Origin: Ralstonia sp. SET104
GTDB lineage: Bacteria > Pseudomonadota > Gammaproteobacteria > Burkholderiales > Burkholderiaceae
Length of the DNA: 64,000 bases
Assembly (NCBI RefSeq): GCF_003851545.1
Contig: NZ_BHVX01000006.1
Location: 62,001 to 126,000, forward strand
Direction: 5' to 3'
Shown: positions 6,461 to 16,540 of the stretch, in pieces
How positions within the stretch are numbered: position 1 is the first letter of the stretch
Layout of the letters: each line of letters begins with the position of its first letter
The notes under the pieces: model-generated
Databases searched by the model: none
What the model was told of the DNA's origin: nothing
The model's input: the letters and a program-made list of their open reading frames with translations, nothing else
Translations under genes and position numbers: made by a program

Positions 6461-8911
6461 TTACTTGGCGGGCACCAAATGCACACGTGATTCCGTGGCG
6501 GCCTCCACTGCCTTGCGCGAGTACAGCAGCGGGAAGTATTTGCCCTTGAGCCACAGTGGCGCGAGGTCGCGGTAGTGCGGGCTTTCCGGGTCGCCCGACT
6601 GGCCGGGCAGATTGACGGCGCGCGAGTTGTCCCAGTTGCCGACATCGACGACCGTGCGGAACGACGGGCCGTTGGTCTGCAGGAAATCGCTGGCTCGATA
6701 CGTCGACTGGTTGGGGGTGTACGGGCTGCCGCCTTCGGGTGTGGGGCCGACGTTGAGCTTGGCGCGCGTGGCCTCGTCGACGATGGCTGCGAACGGATGG
6801 GCGTTCAGGTTGTGGTGCAGCGCGCCCCAGTTCCAGGCCTGCGGGTTCTGGCCCTGGCGCTTGACCATGTCGGCCCAGGCGTCTTTCAGGCTGGCAAGCA
6901 GCACGGCGTCGCGCTTGGTGGCGGCCTGTAGCGGGTCTTCGCCAAACTTGCGCTCGCTGCCTTGTGGATGTTCCAACGTGTCGAGCATCACGGCGGTGTC
7001 CGGTGCGCCCATTGCATCGGCGGCGGCCTTGGGCAGCACGGCGTTCTTGAACGCACGGCCCAGGTGGTGCGTGAACCAGACCTCATGCAGTGCCGCCTGC
7101 GGAGAATCCGCCAGCATGGTCGCGTTCCATCCCTTGAACAGCGTGAGCGCGGCTTGTGTGTCCGCATCGTTGGACGACAGCGGCGCCAGCAGTGTCATCA
7201 GCCGCCGCGCCGGGATCGACACCATGTCGTTCTGCAAGCGCATCGAATCTTCAAGCGATACCTTGTCGAGTTTGGCCAGCACTTCGTCAATGCGTGCGTG
7301 GCGTGAGCCGTTGGTCCACTCGAAGCCGAGCTTGCGCTCGCGGTAAGGATAATCGGCCGGCAGGTTCATCTCGTTGGATGAGGTGAAGTAGCCCGACTTC
7401 GGGTTGTAGGTGCTGGGCAACTGATCGCCGTGCCAGAAGCCGGCCCATTCGTAGCGGCCATCACCGGGCACGGGCAGCAGGCCGTCCCAGTTGGGGCGGA
7501 TGGGCGCGAGACCGCCCGGCACCCAGCCAATGTTGCCCTTCGTATCCGCATAGACCTGGTTTTCGGTGGGTGCGCCCCAGTTCATCATCGCTTGCTTGAA
7601 CTGCGCGAAGGTGTGCGCTCGCATGTAGCCGACCGAACCGAAATACGGCGACATGCCCGGCGACAGCCATGCCGATCGCACGGCATACGCGCGGTGCTTT
7701 TCGGCATCGATATAGATGACGGGGCCATGGCGTGTGAAGGTCAGGTCCACCGGGCGGGATTCACCGCCGCGCACCTTCACGGTTTCGTGCAGCACCTTGA
7801 AAGGCTCCCAGCCGTCCTGGTAGCGGTACTCGCTGTTGTTGGCAGGGTTCAGCGCGTAGACGTAGAGGTCTTCCTGGTCGATGTTGAAGATGGTCAGGCC
7901 GAATGCCACATGCCCGTTGTGGCCGATCGACACGGCCGGCAGCGATGGTTCGCCCGCACCGATGATGTCGAGCGTGGGCGTGCTTACGTGGGCGATGTAG
8001 CGCAGGCTCGGGGCGGAGTAGGCGCGGTGCGGGTCGTTGGCCATGACGGCGCGGCCGGTGGTGGACTTGCCCGGCGCGATCACCCAGTTGTTGCTGCCCT
8101 CCATGGTTTCTTCGAGGTTGGCGAGGTGGCTTGCCGCAGCCACGTGCGTGCTGTCGATGTCGACGCCCTTGAGCGATTCAGGCGTGACACGCACGCCTTG
8201 CGTCGCCAGCGTAAAGACCTTCAGCAGATCCTTCGGCAGGCATGGGTCGAGGCCCTCGGGCAACTGGGTTTGCCAGGCGGGCTGCAGGCCAAAGCGGATG
8301 GTGTCGTCGGCCAGGCTCGCCTTGCAGGCCACGTTGGCGCGCGCCACTTCCGACTGCAGATTGCGTGTCAGGCCGTGGCTGCGGATGCGCACCACGTCTT
8401 CCGGCGCCCAGTGCGCGGGCGTGTAGTTGAGCTTGCGGAACTCGAGCGGCATGTGTTCCGGGTGCGTGGCCAGCCAATCGACGTACGCATTGATGCCGGC
8501 AACAAAGCGCGTGGCAATGCGCTGGGCATCGGTGCTGTAGTGGTTCCACTCAACCTGCATGTCACCGCGGTAGAGGAACAACCGCGTGGCGCGATCCTGT
8601 TCCACATAGGCGGGGCCGAACACTTCTGAAAGTTGCCCCAGGCCGCGGCGGCGCCACAGGTCAATCTGAAACAGGCGGTCGCGCGCGGCGTTGAAGCCTT
8701 GCGCAAAAAAGCCGTCGTCTTCGCTCTTGGCGTAGATGTGCGGGACGCCCCAGCGGTCGATCAGGATGTCGGCGGGTTTCGACAGGCCGGGTACGGCAAT
8801 GGTCTGCGTGGCAGCGGCGTTGACCGGTTTGGGCGCGTCTTTGGCAACGGCCTGGGCGGACATGCTGAGCGCAATGGCGGACAACACGGCGCGAAGCGAA
8901 CGGATGGGCAT
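6461..8911 (-). CDS. Exported penicillin acylase / acyl-homoserine-lactone acylase-family Ntn hydrolase
   Basis: An 816-residue precursor of the penicillin amidase family of N-terminal-nucleophile hydrolases, which release an acyl chain from an amide and act in the periplasm after self-cleavage into two subunits. A signal peptide covers about residues 1-23 (VLSAIALSMSAQAVAKD). The N-terminal subunit has DRWGVPHIYA. The autocleavage site is visible as MEGSNNWVIAPG, giving Ser273 as the expected nucleophile of the large subunit. The frame is open upstream to 9118, but I chose 8911 for its signal peptide and GAGAGGAGAC ribosome site. The substrate (beta-lactam, AHL or another N-acyl compound) cannot be told from sequence. 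It appears monocistronic. Confidence 0.9.
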   Translation of the reverse strand: MPIRSLRAVLSAIALSMSAQAVAKDAPKPVNAAATQTIAVPGLSKPADILIDRWGVPHIYAKSEDDGFFAQGFNAARDRLFQIDLWRRRGLGQLSEVFGPAYVEQDRATRLFLYRGDMQVEWNHYSTDAQRIATRFVAGINAYVDWLATHPEHMPLEFRKLNYTPAHWAPEDVVRIRSHGLTRNLQSEVARANVACKASLADDTIRFGLQPAWQTQLPEGLDPCLPKDLLKVFTLATQGVRVTPESLKGVDIDSTHVAAASHLANLEETMEGSNNWVIAPGKSTTGRAVMANDPHRAYSAPSLRYIAHVSTPTLDIIGAGEPSLPAVSIGHNGHVAFGLTIFNIDQEDLYVYALNPANNSEYRYQDGWEPFKVLHETVKVRGGESRPVDLTFTRHGPVIYIDAEKHRAYAVRSAWLSPGMSPYFGSVGYMRAHTFAQFKQAMMNWGAPTENQVYADTKGNIGWVPGGLAPIRPNWDGLLPVPGDGRYEWAGFWHGDQLPSTYNPKSGYFTSSNEMNLPADYPYRERKLGFEWTNGSRHARIDEVLAKLDKVSLEDSMRLQNDMVSIPARRLMTLLAPLSSNDADTQAALTLFKGWNATMLADSPQAALHEVWFTHHLGRAFKNAVLPKAAADAMGAPDTAVMLDTLEHPQGSERKFGEDPLQAATKRDAVLLASLKDAWADMVKRQGQNPQAWNWGALHHNLNAHPFAAIVDEATRAKLNVGPTPEGGSPYTPNQSTYRASDFLQTNGPSFRTVVDVGNWDNSRAVNLPGQSGDPESPHYRDLAPLWLKGKYFPLLYSRKAVEAATESRVHLVPAK

Positions 8912-9180
8912 GGCGATGCAGTCTCCTCTCTGAGCCCGGAATGCCGGCGCCGCCCAAGGCGGGCGGCTGGATTCAGGCGTTCTTATGGATACAGCAGACA
9001 ACCGCGAGCGCGGCTGATGGGACGGGCAAGCTGGCCGATCGGGTGAGCGGGTGCTGGCTACTGCAAGGGGAGAGATGCCCACCGATCGGCACAGACCAAC
9101 GAGTATGCGGATGCGCAACCACCCGCGCCAATGACTTTTGTTCGGTCAACCATTCCGTCAAGGCATGGCTGACCGGTGTG

Positions 9181-11241
9181 TCACGCCGGCGTTTCAGGCC
9201 CCGTCTTGCGGTGCACATTGGCGGCCAGCACGTGGCCCAGCTCACCGGGGAAGATCGGTTTGGTGATGACGGATTGGTAGCCCGCGTCCTTGGCCGCCTT
9301 CAGGCGGATCGGGTCGGCAAATGCGGTGACGGCGATGGCCGGCAGGTCGGTCAAGCCACGTTCGCGTACGGCCCGCACTAGCTGCATGCCGTCCATACCG
9401 GGCATGGCCAGGTCACTGACCAGCGCGTCAAACGGATGCGCATTGGTGGCTGCGTGTTCCAGCGCATCGAGCGCGGCCGCGCCGCTGGATACGGTAATAA
9501 CCTCAGCGCCGTAGCGCTCCAGCATCAGCGCAATCACGCCGAGCGACTCGGGGTTGTCATCCACTGCCAGCACGCGGAGGCCGTCCAGTGCCGGCATGCC
9601 CGTCCCGCCGACCAGGCCCGGCGTGCGGTTGGCCTGTTCGCCCGGTTGCGCGGCATGCAGCGGCAACGACACGGCCATGGTGGTGCCACGGTCCGCGCCG
9701 CTGCTGGCCGCGGTGATGCGGCCGTGGTGCAGCTCCACCAATTGCTTGGCAATCGCCAGCCCCAGCCCAAGCCCGCCGTGGCGGCGCGTGCTCGACAAAT
9801 CCGCCTGCTGGAAGCGGTCAAAAATATGCGGCAGGAAGGCCGGCTCGATGCCGATGCCGGTGTCACGCACGGTGGCCACCACGCCTTCAGGCGCGGCATG
9901 CACGGAGAGCCGGATGTGCCCACCCTCGGGTGTGAACTTGACGGCGTTGGCCAGGAGGTTCCAGAACACCTGTTTCAGGCGCCCCGCATCGCCTTGCAGT
10001 ATCGGCACCTGCAGGAATTCGGTATCGACGGTGATGTTCTTCAGGCGCGCCATCGGCTCGATCGTCTCGCGCGCGCGTTCCAGTACATCGGCCAGATCCA
10101 CGGGGCCGATTTCCAGCGGCACCTTGCCCGAGAGGATGGCCGACATGTCGAGCAAGTCGTCGATCAGGTGGACCTGCGTGCGGGCACTGCGCTCGATGGC
10201 TTCAATGCCGCGCTTGAACAGCGCTTCGTCGTAAGCGCGCATGTTCAGCAATTGCGCCCAGCCCAGCACCGCGTTGAGCGGCGTGCGCAGTTCGTGGCTG
10301 ACGGTCGCCAGGAAGTCGTCTTTCAGGCGGCTGGCCCGCTCGGCTTCTTCGCGCGCGCGGGATTCGGCTTCAAGCAACTGCGTGCGGCGTGCCTCGGCCT
10401 GGCGGCGTTCGCTGATGTCGATGACGGCGTTGGTCAGGCCGATGATCTGGCCGCCGTTTTCACTGCTGTCGCGCAGCGGCATGACCACCACGTCGTAGAC
10501 CACGCGCTGCGTATGGCGCCGGCGGAAGGCGAACTCCACTCGCGTGGGCGTGCCGGAAGCAATGACGCGCTGGCCCGCTTCGGTCAGGCGCGATGCGGCG
10601 CGGCGGCCGAACACTTCACGCACCGTTCGTCCCAGCAGTTCATCGGGCTGCAGCCCGAACACGGGGTTGTGGACCCACGTGAAATGCATCGTGTTATCGA
10701 CGTCGTAGAGCGAAATGGGCGAAGCCTGCAGCGCTGCCAGCAGACGTTGCTGAGACAGGCGTTGCTGGGCTTCCGCCAGCGCGCGGCGTTCGGCCCCGGC
10801 GCGGGCGCGGCGCAATTGCTCGCACAAGCCGCAGATGAGCAGCGCACCCACCCCAAACACCGTCATCTGGACGGGCGTGAGCGGCACTGCGGCCGGCCAG
10901 CTTTGCAGCGCGGCCAGCGCCATGAAAAGCCCTGCATAGGAAGCGATGGCCAGCATGCCCGGCCAGAAGCCGCCGTACCAGGCGGCAATCGTCACCACCG
11001 GAAAGGCCAGATAGAACGGCAGATGGATGCCCATCGCCGATTCGAGTAGCGTCCGCCCGATGGTGCCAACGGCGGCCGCGCCGATCGCCACCAGCCATGC
11101 CGATGGGCGGATGGCCGGCGCAACGTTGAACCCGCTGGCGCTGAATGGCCCAGGGTCCGCCAGCCGGGCAGGGCCGGCAGCGCGTGTGCCCCGTGGGCGG
11201 GGCGAAGAGGGCGGAATGGACGTCACAGTCGGGCGCAGCAA
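9181..11241 (-). CDS. Hybrid sensor histidine kinase with receiver domain
   Basis: About 686 residues. The order is an N-terminal DUF4118-type membrane sensor with roughly four helices (about residues 47-140), a short coiled coil, a PAS domain (about 170-285), a HisKA dimerisation domain with phospho-acceptor His in [16 protein letters not shown] (about 315-330), an ATPase domain with DTGIGIEPAFLPHIFDRF and GGLGLGLAI, and a C-terminal receiver with acceptor Asp in VSDLAMPGMDGM. The signal is unknown and no partner regulator lies beside it. The start is uncertain: TTG at 11241 and GTG at 11226 are possible and neither has a clear ribosome site. The domain boundaries are secure. Confidence 0.9.
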   Translation of the reverse strand: MLRPTVTSIPPSSPRPRGTRAAGPARLADPGPFSASGFNVAPAIRPSAWLVAIGAAAVGTIGRTLLESAMGIHLPFYLAFPVVTIAAWYGGFWPGMLAIASYAGLFMALAALQSWPAAVPLTPVQMTVFGVGALLICGLCEQLRRARAGAERRALAEAQQRLSQQRLLAALQASPISLYDVDNTMHFTWVHNPVFGLQPDELLGRTVREVFGRRAASRLTEAGQRVIASGTPTRVEFAFRRRHTQRVVYDVVVMPLRDSSENGGQIIGLTNAVIDISERRQAEARRTQLLEAESRAREEAERASRLKDDFLATVSHELRTPLNAVLGWAQLLNMRAYDEALFKRGIEAIERSARTQVHLIDDLLDMSAILSGKVPLEIGPVDLADVLERARETIEPMARLKNITVDTEFLQVPILQGDAGRLKQVFWNLLANAVKFTPEGGHIRLSVHAAPEGVVATVRDTGIGIEPAFLPHIFDRFQQADLSSTRRHGGLGLGLAIAKQLVELHHGRITAASSGADRGTTMAVSLPLHAAQPGEQANRTPGLVGGTGMPALDGLRVLAVDDNPESLGVIALMLERYGAEVITVSSGAAALDALEHAATNAHPFDALVSDLAMPGMDGMQLVRAVRERGLTDLPAIAVTAFADPIRLKAAKDAGYQSVITKPIFPGELGHVLAANVHRKTGPETPA

Positions 11242-11380
11242 TACCGGGCGTAAAACAAAGCGGGCGAGGGTGAGTCAGGATACGAAGTGACCGTCGCCGA
11301 TGCCATCGGGGTTTCGCTGACACGCCTGCAAGACAGCGCCAGATTGTTGCTCAGGCCAGCAGCGGCGCGGGTTCGGGGGC

Positions 11381-12676
<1,296 letters not shown>

Positions 12677-12828
12677 GTTGAATGCATGCCGGAGGCCGGC
12701 GGTAAATGAAGGGGGCGGAAAAGCGGGGTGAAGCGCTCGTCATCGTAACGGAAGTCCGCCCGCTGTAACCGCCCGCGCGGGTACGCGGCTTGCGAAATTG
12801 CTGATACCTCATTACAGGAGATTTCATC

Positions 12829-13173
12829 ATGGCAACGTCCCATGCCAAGTCGAAACCGGGCCCGGCCAAGTCGAAGGGCCGTCGCTGGTCGCACCATGTG
12901 ATGGAGACAAGCGACGCGCTGGATATCGAACCCGACATCTTCAAGTCGCGCAGCGCTGCGCGTATTGCGGCCTCGCTCAAGGCATCGGCCGAACACAGCC
13001 GGCGGCGCAAGGGGGCGGCATTCCAGTCGGCCATGTCAATGCTGACGTTCTATATCAATCGGGCGGGGCGCAACCTCAGCGCTGGCCGGCGCCAGATCCT
13101 GGAGCGAGCCAAGGACGCCTTGCGTGCCGAGTTTGGCCGCCCCGCGCACAGCACGGCAAAAGCCCGGCATTGA
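12829..13173 (+). CDS. DUF3175 family protein
   Basis: A 114-residue basic protein matching the DUF3175 family: a Lys/Ser-rich start, the core GRRWSHHVMETSDALDIEPDIF, then SARRIAxSLKxSAEHSRRRK-like sequence and SAMSMLTFYINRAGRNL. The function of this family is unknown. The ATG is preceded by ACAGGAGA, a good ribosome site. It is flanked by genes on the opposite strand and appears to be a single-gene unit. The high Lys/Arg content would suit nucleic-acid contact, but that is only a composition-based thought. Confidence 0.85.
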   Translation: MATSHAKSKPGPAKSKGRRWSHHVMETSDALDIEPDIFKSRSAARIAASLKASAEHSRRRKGAAFQSAMSMLTFYINRAGRNLSAGRRQILERAKDALRAEFGRPAHSTAKARH

Positions 13174-13193
13174 CGGAGAAAGGGAGCAGCCGG

Positions 13194-13475
13194 TCAGATG
13201 GTCAGCATGACGGTGAGTAGTTGGCGCGCGACCGCCTTGTAGTCGGCCATGTCGCCCTGCGGCGAATACGTCGACAGCGTTTTGCCCCGGTATTTGACCG
13301 TCACGATGCCGTTGCGGGCCGAGTAGGTGGCCTCGATATTCAGGCCACCACGCTCAAGATTGAAGGGGATGGTTTCAGCCACCAGGCGTGCGGTTTCCGG
13401 CGTGGCAGGTGGCGCCGGCGGCACCGCTGACAGCGGCGAATATGAGGCGGGTGCTTGTTGTTCGGGGTGGCGCAT
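13194..13475 (-). CDS. Hypothetical small protein
   Basis: A 93-residue product, not recognised. The first ~35 residues are Ala/Pro-rich (SAVPPAPPATPE); the rest looks like a small beta-rich fold (NLERGGLNIEATYSARNGIVTVKYRGKTLSTYSPQGDM). No signal peptide or membrane helix is visible. A strong AAGAGGAGG site before the ATG at 13475 supports this start over the longer open frame reaching 13811. It converges with the DUF3175 gene, with 20 bp between the stops. Confidence 0.65.
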   Translation of the reverse strand: MRHPEQQAPASYSPLSAVPPAPPATPETARLVAETIPFNLERGGLNIEATYSARNGIVTVKYRGKTLSTYSPQGDMADYKAVARQLLTVMLTI

Positions 13476-13828
13476 GGCGCCTCCTCTTGGGGGAAACGGG
13501 TGCGCACCCCAATGCAGGTTTCGTACCAGCCCGGTTTGGCGGGCTGCGCTGAGCATCCGCCCGAAAAGTGGCACATCAACTGCGGCCCGGTCATGAATGC
13601 ATGCGTGGGTTTGACGTCGCGCGTCGATGGGCTGACGAGATTTGTCAGATTTGTAAACGCAATTAACCGCCAAGCGCTTCTGCCGCATGCAAATTCGGGC
13701 TATCAGGGCGCGCGGACAGGTGCCATTCTGGTAAGTGCCATGGTGCGCGCACCGCATGCTCACCCCATGCTCAGCGCGTGCAGGCAGACACCCTGCCAAC
13801 GTTCCAACCATGCCAACAAGGAGGCGAT
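13476..13828. other. Intergenic region, divergent promoters
   Basis: About 350 bp between a minus-strand hypothetical gene and dodecin on the plus strand. Open frames across it have no ribosome site and look like shadows. It must hold both promoters, but I see no convincing -35/-10 pair and no repeat. Confidence 0.5.
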
Positions 13829-14077
13829 ATGGGTTCCCATACTTACAAGATGATCGAGCTGGTCGGTTCTTCTCCCGACTCCAGTGACGCGGCTATCCGC
13901 AACGCCGTCGGGCGAGCGGGCGAGACGCTCAAACACCTCGACTGGTTTGAAGTGCTGGAAACGCGCGGGCACCTGGTCGACGGCAAGATCGCGCACTGGC
14001 AGGTGACGATCAAGGTGGGGATGCGGCTAGAGACGCTGGAGAGCGAAAAGCCCACCGGTAAGAAGAAGGGCAAATAG
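13829..14077 (+). CDS. Dodecin family flavin-binding protein
   Basis: An 82-residue dodecin. These small proteins assemble into hollow dodecamers that store or buffer flavins. The sequence has the family start HTYKMIELVGSSPDSSDAAIRNAV, the helix GRAGETLKHLDWFEVLETRGHL with the Trp that stacks on the flavin, and the final strand HWQVTIKVGMRLE. The ATG at 13829 follows AAGGAGG, so it is preferred to an upstream in-frame start. It is a little longer than usual because of a basic tail, SEKPTGKKKGK. It is a single-gene unit ending at the hairpin at 14094-14123. Confidence 0.93.
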   Translation: MGSHTYKMIELVGSSPDSSDAAIRNAVGRAGETLKHLDWFEVLETRGHLVDGKIAHWQVTIKVGMRLETLESEKPTGKKKGK

Positions 14078-14093
14078 CGGGCAAAGAAAAAGA

Positions 14094-14123
14094 CGGCCAG
14101 GATTGCTCCGGGCCGCCTTTTTT
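14094..14123 (+). terminator. Intrinsic terminator after dodecin
   Basis: CGGCC (14094-14098) pairs with GGCCG (14111-14115), extended inward by GGA/TCC across one mismatch, then a run of T at 14118-14123. Confidence 0.7.
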
Positions 14124-14143
14124 GTGAGGACTGCGCTGCTGCG

Positions 14144-16276
14144 TTATTGCATCTGCGAGAAGTCCAGCGCGTTGGTCAGGTCACCCATCGGCTTGTTGCC
14201 GTTGTTGACCAGGGCACGGTCGCGCTCCTTCAGGCCCGCCAGTTGCGGCAGGGCAAAGCGGTGCGTGATCAGGCGCAGGATCGAGGCCGTGTCGTACTGC
14301 GTATGGTCGACGAAGCCCTTCTTGGCGAACGGCGAGACGATGATCGCCGGGATACGCGTGCCCGGGCCCCAGCGGTCGGCCTTCGGCACTGCGGCGTGGT
14401 CGTAGAAGCCGCCGTTTTCGTCATACGTCACCACGATCACCATGTTCTTCCACTGCGGGCTCTTCTGCAGTTGGGCGATCACGTTGGCGATATGGGCGTC
14501 ACCGTCAGCCACGCTGGCGTAACCCGGGTGCTGGTTCAGGTTGCCCTGCGGCTTGTAGAAGGCCACGGGCGGCAGCTTGCCGGCAGCAGCGTCCTGCAGG
14601 AACGAGGCGTCGTAGTCCTTCAGGTGAGCGGCACGCTCGGCTGCGCCGGTGGTGGTGGTCGGATCGAAGCGGGTGAAGTAGTTGAACGCCTGGTGATGCG
14701 GCTGGAACTGCGTCGTACCGCCGTAGATGACGGTGCGGTCCGTCTGGGCGGTACTCCAGGCGCCAGCGTACCAGGCCCAATCGATATGACGGGCGCTCAG
14801 CAGGTCACCGACGGTGGTCTGCGACTGCGCCGGCATGGTCGAGGGCTTGGACGCATCGGCAAGGGTGGCGTTGCCGCCGGTGGCAGCCGTGTTGCCGCTC
14901 GGCTGGTACGGCGGCTGCATCGTGTTGACGGCGTAGAACATGCCCGATGCATCCTTCGGCGTGATGGCGCCGTCGTTCAGGTACGTGGCGGGGCCGTTCA
15001 GCGCCGAGCTCGGGCTGGTGGCGGCCGGCGTCAGACGGACGAAGTTGCCGTTGGCATCGGTATCGATGGCCGCGATCTTGCCCTTGGCGACCGAAGTGTC
15101 AGCATTCGGGTACTTCGGAACGCAGGCGCAGACCAGGTACTGGTGGTTCAGGAACGAACCCCCGAACGCGCCCATGTAGAAGTTGTCAGCCAGCACGTAT
15201 TGCTTGGCGATGTTCCACATGGACATCTTGCTGCCGTCGTAGTAGCCCATCGACAGGCCGCCGGCATCCGAGTAGGCGGGGAACTTGTCGTTCTTGCCGC
15301 CGTTGATCTGCATCTGGTTGTTGTAGAAGCGGTGCACCAGGTCGGTGGTGATCACGCTTTGCGGCACGACCACGCCGGTGCCGTTGACGCCCTTCGGATC
15401 GTCAATCTGGAACGGCTTGTTGGGCCAGTTGGCCGTCTGTGCCTGCGTGACGGTCACGCTCTGGCCGGGGGCGGTCAGGCCGCCCCAGGTCTGCGGCAGC
15501 ACCGGCAGCACGGAGCCATCGAAGTCCTTCTGCGCAACGGCGGTGCCCGTGGAGGTCGGGTTCACGCCCGGCACGCCGTTAGCGCCCGGGAACAGGCCGT
15601 ACAGGTTGTCGAAGCCGCGGTTTTCCGCGTAGATCACAACAATGTTCTTGACGTTCTTGGCCAGCAGTTGGTGGTTCCTGACGCGCTCGCGGAGCCCCTT
15701 GTTGAAATCGGCGTCATTGGCCTTCGCATCGGCGATCAGCTCGATGACATGGTCGATTTCCGACTTCAGTACATCCTTGACGGCCGGGTCGGTTTCCTTG
15801 TTGTGGTCGGCCAGCAGCTTGTCTTCAGCCACGTCCAGGCGCTGAGCGAGCGCGGTCTTGGCGGCCTTGAGGTCGCCGCCGTTATCGTCCATCAGGGTGG
15901 CCAGCTCGGTCGAGATGGCGCTGACGACGGCGTTGGCGCTGGCCGGTGCGCGGAACACCAGCGGCTGCGTGATGGCGTCGTGCGCGCCCGTGTCCGGATC
16001 GTTGCGGAAGGCATCGGTGCCGACTTCCACCACGACGTTACCCTGGCCGGTCAGCGAATAATTGCCCTTAGCATCGGTGTACGTGGCGGCTTCATTGGCG
16101 TCGCACTTGCCGTTGCTGTTGGCATCGATACAGACTTTGGCATGCTCGAAGTAGCTGCCGGTCACGACACCCGAGGTGGACCCGGTCGAGGCACTGTTGG
16201 AATCGCTGCCACCGCAGGCAGACACACTGGCCGCGACCAGCGCGGTCAGGGGCAAAAGACGGAAAACTCGGCTCAT
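14144..16276 (-). CDS. AcpA-like phosphoesterase lipoprotein (acid phosphatase / phospholipase C superfamily)
   Basis: A 710-residue exported protein. A lipoprotein signal ends at ALVAASVSAC, followed by GGSDSNS. The N-terminal ~150 residues include a repeat-like motif, CIDANSNGKCDANEAATYTDAKGNYSL, typical of a small surface domain. The rest is the phosphoesterase fold of the AcpA/phospholipase C group, with NIVVIYAENRGFDNLYGLFPGANG, NHQYLVCACVP and VTYDENGGFYDHA. Such enzymes hydrolyse phosphomonoesters or phospholipids outside the cytoplasm. The ATG at 16276 follows AGGGAA and supplies the signal peptide. It is divergent from a cytochrome c peroxidase gene. The exact substrate is not determined. 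Confidence 0.88.
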   Translation of the reverse strand: MSRVFRLLPLTALVAASVSACGGSDSNSASTGSTSGVVTGSYFEHAKVCIDANSNGKCDANEAATYTDAKGNYSLTGQGNVVVEVGTDAFRNDPDTGAHDAITQPLVFRAPASANAVVSAISTELATLMDDNGGDLKAAKTALAQRLDVAEDKLLADHNKETDPAVKDVLKSEIDHVIELIADAKANDADFNKGLRERVRNHQLLAKNVKNIVVIYAENRGFDNLYGLFPGANGVPGVNPTSTGTAVAQKDFDGSVLPVLPQTWGGLTAPGQSVTVTQAQTANWPNKPFQIDDPKGVNGTGVVVPQSVITTDLVHRFYNNQMQINGGKNDKFPAYSDAGGLSMGYYDGSKMSMWNIAKQYVLADNFYMGAFGGSFLNHQYLVCACVPKYPNADTSVAKGKIAAIDTDANGNFVRLTPAATSPSSALNGPATYLNDGAITPKDASGMFYAVNTMQPPYQPSGNTAATGGNATLADASKPSTMPAQSQTTVGDLLSARHIDWAWYAGAWSTAQTDRTVIYGGTTQFQPHHQAFNYFTRFDPTTTTGAAERAAHLKDYDASFLQDAAAGKLPPVAFYKPQGNLNQHPGYASVADGDAHIANVIAQLQKSPQWKNMVIVVTYDENGGFYDHAAVPKADRWGPGTRIPAIIVSPFAKKGFVDHTQYDTASILRLITHRFALPQLAGLKERDRALVNNGNKPMGDLTNALDFSQMQ

Positions 16277-16540
16277 GATTTCCCTGGGTTGTTGTGTTGG
16301 GGACGAAAGCGAACCGGAGTCTGGACGTTTTGTATGACAAATCGGTGATGAAGCGTCACATGGGGCACCAATGCCGGCGTAAACCGCATCGATGGCCGCG
16401 GTCAGGGCAAGGGGCGGTGTGACCGAGCGTCTGAAGCCATGGGACAACATCGGGCACGCGCATGACAGCGGCTTGACGACATGAAAATGTCATGGTCGAC
16501 GTGCTAGGTTCTGCAACCCTCATGGTTCCGTCCGTCTTCA

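Noticed and set aside
14147-16348. A 733-codon open frame on the plus strand
   Set aside because: It is exactly antisense to the AcpA-like lipoprotein gene, has no recognisable domain and is Arg/Val/Gly/His-rich, as expected for a shadow frame in high-GC DNA. Similar long shadows at 9436-11049, 18294-20042 and 35684-37279 were rejected for the same reason.
16461-16470. A possible Pho box (CTGTCATG on the minus strand) before the AcpA-like gene
   Set aside because: Only one half-site is present at the required spacing; the second 7-bp repeat is missing.
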